Positions 18,801 through 27,795 of a stretch of 64,000 bases of DNA are shown piece after piece. Source of the stretch: Gnetum montanum (taxonomy: Eukaryota > Streptophyta > Gnetopsida > Gnetales > Gnetaceae); the NCBI GenBank assembly GCA_015680685.1, contig MNCI01001065.1, positions 721,691 to 785,690 on the forward strand. The letters run 5' to 3'. Each line of letters opens with the position of its first letter. Positions within the stretch are counted from its first letter, which is position 1. The position numbers were made by a program, and so were the translations under genes. The notes under the pieces were generated by a model. It had not been told where the DNA came from. It did not search any database and worked only from the letters and a program-made list of their open reading frames with translations.

Positions 18801-21630
18801 GTATCAATGAATATAAGTGAAAATTTGATTTTAGTAATAACATTTAAAAATTATTAATACATGTTTAATAAAGAAAAAAATAATTAAATATCTAAAATTC
18901 AATCATTTTATATCTTTTATGTAAATCTATAAGCTCCTATTTTAAAACAAAGCTTGACTACATAGTGTAAAGGTGTTAAAAAAAAGTATATATCATAAAT
19001 TCATAATACAACCAACAATTGGGATGCACATGCAACTGTTTAAAAAACACAAATATGATTCTCATAACTTTCTTAGTGATCAGCAAGAACATCTTGTAAG
19101 AATAATATGGAAAAATATATAACAAATATATAATATACTTAGTATTGCAAAATTTCTCATTTTACCATAAAAATTAAACAAAAAAGTGCATCAACCCATC
19201 AAATTCGCACCCTATTATATCATTCTGCTTCAAAACATATCTTGCAAGGCATCTATTACTCTAATCTCTCTGGGATTATTAAAAAAAAATATTAAAGCAA
19301 AATCATAAGATAGACAAGATGGACCTGAATGATAAGGCCCCACAAACGAGTTGTATCTAAGCTTTTAGAGAGAATAGCTATTTGAATATAGTAACAATAT
19401 TAGGTAAATTTGAACTTTACAGAAGAGAAAATACTCAAAAGAGTGCTTGCAGCGTCGGCAGATTCAGAAAACATATCCTTGAATTTTACAAGATCCGTTG
19501 TATTCACAAATTTCCACTCTTTCTGCTGAGGTTTAGAATCCTTATTGGAAGATGAAGAGTGTGATTCCTATTACCAAATCATGCATTGTGCAAACTTTGT
19601 TATTTGTAAAATATTACTAGCTCCAAAATAACATAACAACAAGGGAAAACAACTTGCTAAATGGAATGAAAGAGAAACAAGGGAGATAAATAGGAAAGCA
19701 ACTTTGCAACTTTTAAAACATTTCAAAACTACCAGGATACTCAAAGATGTTTACAAAGACGACAACTGGGTTGCTTCCACAGCAACCTTTACACAAGACA
19801 ACACATACTCTCTCAACTGACTGACCATAACCAACCCAAGATGGATTTAAATAGACGAGAGTTAAAAGAATGGAAACAACCAATAATTAACTCAAACAAA
19901 TTTTCACTTTTCTTTTACAAGAGGTTTTAGAAATCTTAACTCTTTTTTAGAAAATTCTAAAACTAACAAAAGGTAGAAGAGAAAAGTGAAGTTCAACACA
20001 GGTTAACTACAAGTTGTCTTTGTATTTGTAACAATCTCCCACTTAAAAAGACAAATCACTCAGAAAAATAAACTAGAAAAACTTCATCAATCAATATGCT
20101 TTCCACAATATGCAAAAAAATCACAGGTATGCACACAACCATTGGAAGAGCATCTCTGCATGAAGCATCCTGACCAAGCTTTCTTTAAGCCAAAACAACA
20201 TGAGATAGCATTATATTAGCATTACCAAATACTATCCCAAAAAACTATAACACAAAACAAAAAAGACGTGGAGCTTAGACTCTTAACATAATAATAAGAT
20301 GTCTCTTCAATAGCAACAAATCCAAAAGACAACATCATCACATCTCAAACATAGCAATCCCTTTTTCACATGTCCAATACAGTGACAACATCATGGTCTC
20401 TTTTCTTTTTCATCTGTTTCATTACAAAAACAAAACATCTTGACTATCTTGTACACATAAACAAAAAATAATCTGCACTGAAACAGAAAGACAATGTGCA
20501 AATAATCCAAACCAACTTATAAAAAAAATAATCTATAAAAACATAATCTGCACTCAAACAAAAAGACAATCAGCAAATAATCCAAACCACCCTATATAAC
20601 CTTTTGTGCTCCACCAATGACCAGCATTGCACAACTTAACATCATTCAGCCTCGCTCCAATATCACTTGTTACCAAATTATGCATTGTGCAAACATTGTT
20701 ATTCGTAAATATTACTGGCACAAACAACGTAACAACAAGGGAAAACAACTTACAAATTGGAGTGAGAGAGAAATAAGGAGATAAACAACAAAGCAACTTT
20801 GCAACTTTTATAACATCTTCAAAACTACAGAGATACCCAAAGATGTTTACAAAGACCACAGGTTAGTTGCTTCCACACAGCAACTCTTACACAAGAGATG
20901 TTTACAAAGACCACAAGTTAGTTGCTTTCACACAGCAACCCTGAACTGAGACCACATATTCTCAATTCACTGACCATAACCAAACCAAAGTTCAAAGAAT
21001 GGAAACAACCAATAATTAACTCAGAAAGATCTTTACTTTTCTTTTACAAGAAGTTTTAGAAATCTTAACTCTTATTTGAAAAATCCTAGAACTAACAAAC
21101 TGTAGAAGAAGAAACTGTAGAAGAGGAAAGTAAAGTTCAACTAACTACAAATTTTGCCTTCATACCTCTAACAATTCCTACATTAATCCAAATGAAAGAA
21201 AAACAAAAATCTCCTCAACAAAACAATTATGCAAGGCATTGCCAATTGTAAAACAGCAGGAGAAGTAAAATCGTAAACAGACCTTGGCATAATCCAGAAG
21301 AATTCGAGTGTAACTGATCAGGGCGCTTAAATCTCCATCCACACCAGATTTTGAAATATCAAGGATGTTTTGACCTGCTTCATCGGCAACAACAGATGCA
21401 GAAGTTGAAGCTTGCTCTGTACTTGTATCAATGACAGCAGGGGACGTAGGAGCTGGCCCTGTTTCTGCACTTGTTTCAGTGGACGCAGAAGCTTGCCCTG
21501 CTTCTGTCCCTGCTTCAGAAGCAGAAGTAGGAGGCCATGCCATGGCAGGATCGGTTAGGGTTTGCTGAGCTGCAACATGGCGACTGTTGAAACACCGGCA
21601 ACAATCACAGATCGACCTTGCATTACCCAT
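15140..21630 (-). CDS. NLR immune receptor, 7 exons, apparently intact
   Basis: Joined coding exons (minus strand): 21630-21283, 19567-19421, 18109-17793, 17690-17533, 17417-16354, 16262-15906, 15844-15140. Lengths sum to 3096 nt, all phases fit, and the product is 1031 residues. Domains: possible lipid-anchor N-terminus (1-13) and low-complexity linker (to about 100); helical N-terminal domain (about 135-320); NB-ARC with P-loop GLGGIGKST (352-360), kinase-2 CFVYIDNVLD (431-440), GMPL (524-527) and VHD (645-647); then about seven leucine-rich repeats (about 690-1020). Such receptors sense pathogen effectors and trigger cell death; the role here is inferred from domains. The N-terminal domain is not a TIR and does not look like RPW8. 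Introns are GT-AG except one GC-AG. Intron 1 holds an LTR element. Confidence 0.85.
15906..16262 (-). CDS. NLR exon 6: start of LRR domain
   Basis: The acceptor is GCTGCAG|AATTTG and the frame begins NLRNIKGIYLQEK, the usual linker after the MHD region. LRR-like segments follow (SASLRILSLDYA, CPELRTLMYAP). The exon ends ...FLEIFKH with donor CAT|GTATAA, phase 0. Confidence 0.85.
16354..17417 (-). CDS. NLR exon 5: NB-ARC nucleotide-binding switch
   Basis: The acceptor is TTATTTTTCAG|TG. The exon carries the whole NB-ARC: P-loop GLGGIGKST, kinase-2 CFVYIDNVLD, RNBS-B-like LRLLLTARD, GMPLLIAMVGRYL, RNBS-D-like FLDMCAFSFG and KVHDVVLEMGRRIG. The Met of MHD is Val, a common variant. Kinase-2 has YIDNV where many NLRs have LDDVW. 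The exon ends ...STDSH with donor CAT|GTAATT. Confidence 0.9.
17533..17690 (-). CDS. NLR exon 4: end of helical domain
   Basis: The acceptor is TTTTGCAG|ATTC. The frame reads FFGANVEKRQLEDIRSRLEK and ends ...FYPHHA, completing the helical domain. The donor is CAG|GCAAGT, a GC-AG intron with otherwise perfect consensus. Phase 1 fits exon 5, which begins TG. No GT in the vicinity preserves the frame equally well. Confidence 0.75.
17793..18109 (-). CDS. NLR exon 3: helical N-terminal domain
   Basis: The acceptor is GCACAG|ATATCC and the donor is CAA|GTGAGT (phase 2). The residues are strongly helical: GIGKAHWVAAGLLAVAFVLE, then a Cys-containing amphipathic helix (NNAECLDVLDEMYRLAEYL), then EALQLVVEGAVVCLC. 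The pattern (a hydrophobic first helix, then regular amphipathic helices) is reminiscent of HeLo/MLKL-type four-helix bundles found at the N-terminus of cell-death proteins. That assignment is by eye only. Confidence 0.75.
18110..19420 (-). other. NLR intron 2
   Basis: This is 1.3 kb of AT-rich sequence with GT at 19420 and AG at 18110. No retroelement domains, repeats or ORFs of note are seen. Confidence 0.65.
19421..19567 (-). CDS. NLR exon 2: 49 codons
   Basis: This exon is open in the same phase as its neighbours: ESHSSSSNKDSKPQQKEWKF through to ...STLLSIFSS. The donor is TCT|GTAAAG at 19420. The acceptor AG is split: its A is the last base of an inserted LTR element (19569) and its G the first base of the target-site duplication (19568). 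It links the linker of exon 1 to the helical domain of exon 3. Confidence 0.75.
19569..20033 (-). repeat. 3' LTR of the intronic element
   Basis: It starts TATTACCAAATC on the plus strand (the terminal TG has become TA) and ends TTTGTAACA next to the polypurine tract. Many blocks are shared with 20669-21173. Confidence 0.8.
20669..21173 (-). repeat. 5' LTR of the intronic element
   Basis: It starts TGTTACCAAATT and ends CTCTAACA on the plus strand. It is about 40 bp longer than its partner because of an internal duplication around GATGTTTACAAAGACCACA (about 20842 and 20899). Confidence 0.8.
21283..21630 (-). CDS. NLR exon 1: lipid-anchor motif and linker
   Basis: The ATG at 21630 opens MGNARSICDCCRC. 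Gly2 and Ser6 fit the N-myristoylation consensus, and four cysteines follow at once, the usual context for palmitoylation, so membrane anchoring is likely (inference). Residues 30-90 are Ala/Ser/Thr/Glu/Gly-rich with loose internal repeats. The exon ends ...DYAK with donor AAG|GTCTGT, phase 0. No other ATG-initiated frame splices into exon 2. Confidence 0.75.
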
Positions 21631-21767
21631 TAGGTAACAAAGCTTTGAACAAGGGCGAAGATGATATTATCAGAGGGGCAAAGAGGCAAGAGGAAGATCC
21701 AGAACTCCCGTATATGCAGAAATGGAACATTAATGTTTCAATACATAAACACCCTGACTGAGAATCC

Positions 21768-21923
21768 AAGGACAGCCAGAAAGCGTCAGTCAAGAAGTTC
21801 AGAACAACTTGCAGAGCAATACTTCAAAAGTTTATTCCTAAGGACAGACAGAAAGCGTCAGTCAAGGAAGCTGCTGGGAAGTTCAGAACAACGTGCAGAG
21901 CAATACTTCAAAAGTTTATTCTT
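21768..21923 (-). promoter_or_regulatory. Tandem duplication with W-box/as-1-like motifs upstream of the NLR
   Basis: Two imperfect tandem copies (21768-21839 and 21840-21923, the second with a 12-bp insertion) lie 140-290 bp upstream of the NLR start codon. Each contains, on the minus strand, TTGACTGACGC. That is a W-box core (TTGACT, at 21793-21788 and 21865-21860) overlapping a TGACG as-1-type core. WRKY and TGA factors bind such motifs in defence promoters. Whether this is promoter or 5' UTR is unknown. Confidence 0.6.
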
Positions 21924-22740
21924 TTAAATTGCAAGTGGGAAAACTTTATCGGAAGAAATCCCTTATCCCTCGGTCTTGGAAAAAAAAAGATTCCATCCCG
22001 ACCCATTAATTTTGTTTTAATTGCAAAAGATAAAGCAGCGATAATGAAATAGGCATTGCTTAATACAAACTTTTGACTTTGGCTTTCACCTTGGCTTCTT
22101 TTAGAATTTTTGGTAAGCTTCTAGATATATGCCTTGTCTTATATGTTTCCAACAGACTTGAGACAAGAACACATTGTGTTAAATACAAGATGGTAGGTTG
22201 CCGAGAAAGCAGTTTATTTTGCGTGGGATCATCTATGACGTGATTTCAACTTTTGCCAAACAGATTTTCGCATGGCGCCGCTGGTTATTGTTCAAGGCAA
22301 AGGCCATCGGGATGGAGGATTTTCTTAAGCTGGCGCTGCTATTGCTTAACGCAAAGGCATCTGCCGAAGCCTGCGTGACTTGGAGCACATTGCTGCACTT
22401 TTACCTACAGATTTTTAATGGATTTCTAATTTTCTACTTTGATTAGTTTGGGGAATAATGAGGAAACTTTATGGATTTTTAATTCCTTGATTAATTTTTG
22501 GATTATTGATGGAATGGCTAAATCATACTGATTTGATTGGACTTAATTAAAACAGTAACAAACTTAGTTAATTAATAAATTAAGGTCATGTTCATGTTTA
22601 AAATGTGCCTTAGGTGTGCCATTGTCTTAAATAGGATTGTAAAACCATTAATTTTAATCTAAAATGTGCCTTAAGTGTACAATTATCTTGAATAGGATTG
22701 TAAAACTATTAATTTTAAAGAATGTTAAAATATGCTCTAA
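21924..22740. other. Intergenic region upstream of NLR, with a 61-bp tandem repeat
   Basis: No recognisable gene is seen. An open frame at 22198-22446 (plus) has no family signature. At 22600-22720 a unit beginning AAAATGTGCCTTAGG occurs twice in tandem (61 and 60 bp) with a few differences. Confidence 0.5.
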
Positions 22741-23376
22741 TTTAACCATGCTTTCCTTGCTAACTACACAAAGACATGATTGAGGAAGGTGCACCAAGCT
22801 TTTTGATGAAATAAAGATTACTAAGATGATGCTTACTGTTCTATGTATTCTAAGTATTCTATTAACTTATGGGTAGTTAGGGCTTGTTTATCAACACAAG
22901 TATCTACGTAGTTGTGTAAATAAAAAGTGTCCCTTGAAGTCTAATATCTTTTTGAACATGCCTCTAATTAATATGTATTCTAAATGTGGCTATTTGTCTA
23001 GTTTTCTAAAGCTTGGATTCCTTGAATGCTTTGATTTCTAAGTACTATCATGAAGCATTTTTATTATTTGAAGGCATACAGAAAGTTGGCTTAGAGTCAG
23101 ACTTCGTCATTGCAACTAGCTTGGTACTTACTTACCTTGTTGTAATTAAGAATGGTATGGTATCATATATTTGTTGATGCATAAATTTTGGTCATGCCAA
23201 CACCTGAAAAACTCGTTTGAGGAGACTATTGCCTAGGGCGCCTCCAGTATGGGTACGGAAACCCGGGAATAGTCTCAGCTGGAGAGAGCCATGTGACCAA
23301 GTGATAGAGAGAAAGAGAGAAAACATAAAGAGAAATAAAGCATGAAAAGAAAAACTAAAGGAGAGAGAAACATGAA

Positions 23377-23829
23377 CCATCGACAGGATGCATGGTTGTG
23401 TTGCCGCAAGAATCATGTGTAGCTGCAATCAAACATCACCAATGCCCTGTGAACCGCCAACTGCATAAATATAAATCCACCACCACCACATGCCATTTGC
23501 TGAAATAAAAGTAGATGAAGAGAAGATCCATCGACAAGATGCATGGTTATGTTGCTGCAAAAATCATGTGTAGTTGCGATGAAACATCACCAATACCCTG
23601 CGAACCGCCAACTGCATAAATATAAATCCACCACCACCACATGCCATTTGCTGAAATAAAAGAAGATGAAGAGAAGATCCATCGACAGGATGCATGGTTA
23701 TGTTTCCACAAAAATCATGTGTAGCTGCGATCAAACATCACCAATGCCTTGCGAACCGCCAACTGAATAAATATAAATCCACCACCACCACTTGCCATTT
23801 GCTGAAATAAAAGAAGATAGAAAGAACCA
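23377..23829. repeat. 151-bp tandem repeat, three copies
   Basis: The block starting CCATCGACA recurs at 23377, 23528 and 23679, exactly 151 bp apart. Each unit contains GCATGGTT, CATCACCAAT, AACCGCCAACTG and ATAAATATAAATCCACC. Copies differ by scattered, mostly transition changes. Confidence 0.9.
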
Positions 23830-23851
23830 CATGCCATCTGCTAAAAATAAA

Positions 23852-23989
23852 GAAAATCTGCCGACGTCCAACCGCCCAAATTGCTCAGAAAATAAAAGAA
23901 AATCTGCTGACGTCCAACTGCCCAAATTGCTCAGAAAATAAAAGAAAATCTACCGACATCCAACCACCCAAATTGCCCATTACTGGAAT
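23852..23989. repeat. 46-bp tandem repeat, three copies
   Basis: GAAAATCTGCCGACGTCC and its variants start at 23852, 23898 and 23944, a 46-bp period. The last copy is the most diverged. Confidence 0.9.
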
Positions 23990-24787
23990 AAAAGAAAGAA
24001 AGAGAAACCATTGGCAACCACCCAGGGAGAGAGGAGGTTTACTCCATGGCTTCATGGCCCTGGCCTCATTGGGCTAGGGCTTCCTGGCCTGACTTCTCCT
24101 CTCCCTCCCCTTCACAACTCCATCACCTTGATGGCTTTTTATAGCCAATTTTAGGGTTAGGGTAACCCATCTTTTTTTTTATTTTTTACTTTTTTTATTT
24201 TTATTCTTCTTTTTTTTTTTAAAAAAATAAATAAACAAAGGCCCCATGCCCAAGCAAGCATGGGCATGTTGGTATCAACAATATCCTTTTGCAAAATTCT
24301 TTTGTAGTTATGTAAGCTATATTTGCAGACTTGATGTCTATGTAGTATTAGTAAGAAAGATTTGGTAATGATGAAAATGAACACTCAGTTAAGACACTAG
24401 ATCTTTTTCATAAAATGATAAGTGTGAATGTATCTCTAGATCAGGTAACCATGTTGAATGTCCTTGAAAAATATGCCCATTCTTTAAAATCAAATGAATC
24501 TGAATTTTTTACATGATTTCAATACTAGAAACAACAGCACTCTTAGATATGTATGTGAATCATAAAAGAATAGAAAAGGCACTCAATTTATTCTCCAAAA
24601 TGACTAATAAACTTTAGTTTCTTGGAATGTTAGATATGTCCAAAGTGACCTTGTATTGAAGGCTTTAGTTATGTTTCAATGCATGCAGTTAAAACATTTT
24701 CCACTAGAATATATTACTATGGCAAGCCTTGCTTCTACTTGTTCTTTGATGGGATTTCTTCAACAAGGTAACTCAATCCATGGTATG

Positions 24788-25615
24788 TGATGAATTGTAT
24801 TTTACATGAGCTCCAATATTACATACACGATATCGGGTACGCAATATCACATGGTATTCCCAGGCCTATAAATACAGCCTTTGGGCACATGATTCAAGAG
24901 TAGTTTTTGAAGTCAAGTAAGAAAATTCTTACAGTTTGTTCATTTGAGAGTTAGAATATTTTCCAAGTGCCCACAACAAGAGGTCTAAGTGTAATCCGAT
25001 ATTTATTCAAGCATTGATGTACTTGAACACACCATTGTGTTGGCAATAAAGACGAGCTCTTTGATTCATCCTTGTAGCACTTGAGACTTTCTTTCTTTAT
25101 GCATTTATACATTGTGATTCCATGTAGTTCACATTTAACATTATTCATTCAGAAAATAAATTTGATTAATTAAGCAATTAATTAAAATACACAAGCATGG
25201 CCCCTTCGAACATATGTGTGACACATGTGACACTTGGTAGCTTAGAAATGATTAGTGTTTGACAACCCAGCAGTGTTTACATGAAGTTCAAGATGTGTTC
25301 GGGATGTAGGGACGATTACTTGTGGTAGGTTAGATTAGACAATAGTTCTCTTAGCATTTAATTACTCTCACTTTCATTATTGTTTTAGGCAATCAAATTG
25401 ATAAAACATAAAATAATAAAAATCTTATGCATTAGTCACACTTAACCATACACTTGCATTTCACAAGTGGGACTGGGAAGACAATGAATGGACAACATGA
25501 ACTCACTGTTTAGCTCTAGCGTACTTGGTAATTAAAGTCTGTGGAATTAGACCAGATTGCACATGAACACCTATGATTCATATGGTTGGGCATAGGGTAA
25601 CCTCGTCGCTCATTA
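24788..25615 (+). repeat. Solo Athila-like LTR, plus orientation
   Basis: It runs from TGATGAATTG to CGCTCATTA with a perfect 5-bp duplication GTATG (24783-24787 and 25616-25620). The sequence is the reverse complement of the LTRs at 29789, 37986, 46913 and 48768, including the GATATC block (about 24823), the CTATAAATA TATA box (about 24869) and AATAAAGACGAGCTC (about 25046). No internal region remains, as expected after recombination between two LTRs. It sits inside the PPR pseudogene. Confidence 0.85.
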
Positions 25616-25900
25616 GTATGCATTGAGAAGAGATTATGTATTGCATGTTTCTTTTATAAATTCTCTTATACCCATGTACTCAAAATGTGGACAAATGAAA
25701 AGTGTGTTACCACATGTTGAAAGAATTACAAAAATGTTGTAACATGGAGCATGATATAGTGTACATGGGGATGGAGAGTGATTTTAAATATTTTTTCCAA
25801 AGTGCATCAAGAAGATGTGAAACCAAACAAAGTTACATTCTTAAGTTTACCATTTCCTTGTAATCATGTAGGGCTAGTGGAGAAAGGTAAGTAATACTTG

Positions 25901-26484
25901 AATTCAAAGTGGTAGTTAGATTTGTCTTAGTTTTTTCTTTAATTTTCTTGATAACTAAAATACCACAAATGAATTGATTTCAATTAAATTTCTACAAATA
26001 AACTAATTTCATTGGTAATAGAGACATTATCGAAGTAACTAAAGATGAATGTTTGGGTGTTGTGATGTAGTTGCTATGGATTTTCATTTTCTAGCTTTAT
26101 TGTTATTTAAAATCACTTACCTTTATTAGTTATGCATTGAGTTGTGGTTTAGTTTATAAGTACTTGTACTTGTTTTAGTAATTGCATATTTGCAACCTAA
26201 AAGGAGTAACCCCAAAACCTCTATTTATCCCTAGTTACCCAATGGTAAGGCACGAAAACTTCCCTAGTTATTCCATTTGAACATTTCTTGTTCATTCTTT
26301 TTATGCCTTAAACTTGCCTTAATTCCCCTCATTGTAAATTCTTGAAAAAAACCTTAAACTCCTTTTGTTGACTCTAAGAAATTCTCTCAAAAAATGTCAA
26401 ACAATGATATAATATTTAACCCATGAAGAGATGAAACCAAACTTACTATGAAGCTAATATATTAAACCTTTTACTTTTGAGGAT
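25901..26484. other. AT-rich intergenic sequence
   Basis: Nothing is recognised between the PPR relic and the copia-like LTR. The sequence is simple and AT-rich without clear repeats. Confidence 0.5.
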
Positions 26485-27774
26485 CGTTGAATTTAGAGGG
26501 GGGTTGGGGGAATGGATGAATAAGTTCCCCGATTAAAATTTTTTTGAAACAAAGCACACATCAAATTTAACGTGGTTCCCCAACTTAGGTAGTCCACACT
26601 TGGAGGGTAGTTCACTAGCACACCTCCAGACTTTGTTGCTCTCAAAATGTGGTTTGAAGGATACTATACCCTGTACAAGCTCTAAGCTCCACTCTAGAGT
26701 GATTCCACACCACAAATCCACTCAACCCCACAAGGTCTCGACAACCTTAGAATGTGGTTTCTAGGATTCCACAACCTTTACAACTTGAGCTCCACTCGAA
26801 ATTATTGTGGGGCTACACCAACACTTAATCCTAAAGGATCACAACAAGCTCAACGATGATGCCTTCCTATAAGAAGTACACTCACATTGTAGGGCAACAA
26901 AGGAGAACACAATTACAATGCAAGAATGCAACTAAGTTTGTGGATCCTTGTACTTTGAGGTACAACTCACTTTAACCAATTACAATAGAATGAATGATAA
27001 TATGATGAGGAACAATAACAAGAGAATGATGTATATAATGATTGCTTGAAAATGACACTTGATAGTACAAAATGCTTGCGCATTTCCCAATGGAATGAGA
27101 TCTTCTTATAGCCAATATATTTATAAAATCATCTTCAAATTTATGCAATGACTATTTAACAGTCACTGGAGACATCTTCTTTGAGATTGAGACATATTTT
27201 TTCATTAGTCCTTCATTCGAGAGAGACATCTTCATCATAAGTAAGACATCTTTGTGGAGACATCTTCATAAAGATGTCTTTTTCATGAGGAAGACATCTA
27301 TTGTTTCTCAAATATGTCTTCTTCTGATTAGCCTTCAATTCGATCAAGATGTCTTCATCATCAAGGAGATGTCATTGCTTGATAGTAGACATCTGGTATT
27401 TCTATAAGACATCTTCATTTATTTTCTTTCACTTTTTCCAAGGCATCTGCTATTTCTTGGAGATGTCTTCTCTACATACAAGGCTTTAATACTAAGACTT
27501 TTGATCTTCGGAGCATATCCTTTGAGGCTTGAAGTCTTCATTTCTCGTTGATGCTCTTTGAACTTATTTGTGCTTCATTAACTTCTTCTTTGAACTCTTA
27601 AACTTGCTTTTCAATGTCCAATATGTCTTTTGCTATTCTTAGCTTTGACATGTTATTGCTTGAGCTCTCTTTTAGTCTTTTTTCATCATGGACTTAGCCT
27701 ACAAACACAATAGTAATCAACACATCCTTTGTCCTCCATTTTGCTTAACGTTTTGACATGACAAAAGGTCAACA
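26485..27774 (-). repeat. 3' LTR of the copia-like element
   Basis: On the plus strand it runs from CGTTGAATTTAGAGGGGGG (a typical copia LTR terminus with TG changed to CG) to AAAAGGTCAACA. It holds an array of about 14 AGACATCT/AGATGTCT motifs at about 27168-27470. Confidence 0.7.
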
Positions 27775-27795
27775 ATCTTCCCCTTTTTGATAATG
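27775..27795 (-). promoter_or_regulatory. Polypurine tract of the copia-like element
   Basis: The minus strand reads TCAAAAAGGGGAAGAT just before the LTR start TGTTGACC, the usual plant copia arrangement. A second similar pyrimidine run on the plus strand (about 27866-27880) lies a little further inside. Confidence 0.7.

Larger units (their letters stand above)
19569..21173 (-). mobile_element. Short non-autonomous copia-type LTR element in NLR intron 1
   Basis: Two direct repeats (19569-20033 and 20669-21173) flank 635 bp of non-coding sequence. On the minus strand a polypurine tract AAGTGGGAGAT precedes the 3' LTR, which starts TGTTACAA. A primer-binding-like block GTGATATTGGAGCGAGG follows the 5' LTR and resembles the initiator-Met tRNA site of copia elements. 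A perfect 5-bp duplication ATTCC flanks it (19564-19568 and 21174-21178). No gag or pol is present, so it must have been moved by another element. It is TRIM/LARD-like in form. Confidence 0.85.
23172..24280. repeat. Solo LTR in the PPR pseudogene
   Basis: The insertion runs from TGTTGATGC to GGTATCAACA, ending in 7-bp inverted termini TGTTGAT/ATCAACA. It is flanked by ATATT (23167-23171) and ATATC (24281-24285), a 5-bp duplication with one transition. It has no internal region. It contains two tandem repeat arrays and a long T-rich tract (about 24170-24222). Orientation was not decided. Confidence 0.75.
22740..25900 (+). pseudogene. PPR protein pseudogene split by two solo LTRs
   Basis: Blocks typical of pentatricopeptide repeats occur in order: TKLFDEI (22790), PLINMYSKCGYL (about 22953), ALISKYYHEAFLLFEGIQKV (about 23020), TLDLFHKMISVNVSLDQVTM (about 24395), TALLDMYVNHKRIEKALNLF (about 24536), MQLKHFPLEYITMASLASTC (about 24686) and QEDVKPNKVTFLSL (about 25810), then NHVGLVEKG. 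PPR proteins bind organellar RNA. Stops and at least two frameshifts kill this copy. It is interrupted at 23172-24280 and 24788-25615. Removing the first insertion and one duplication copy rejoins the same frame. Confidence 0.8.

Noticed and set aside
21661-21927. Plus-strand ORF of 88 codons upstream of the NLR
   Set aside because: It arises from the tandem duplication and lies antisense to the NLR upstream region; its repeats show no protein-like pattern.
22198-22446. Plus-strand ORF of 82 codons with hydrophobic C-terminus
   Set aside because: It has no family signature, no flanking gene signals and low-complexity AT-rich ends; probably chance.
23377-23989. CRISPR-like spaced repeats
   Set aside because: The repeats are plain head-to-tail units in a eukaryotic LTR, without unique spacers or cas genes.
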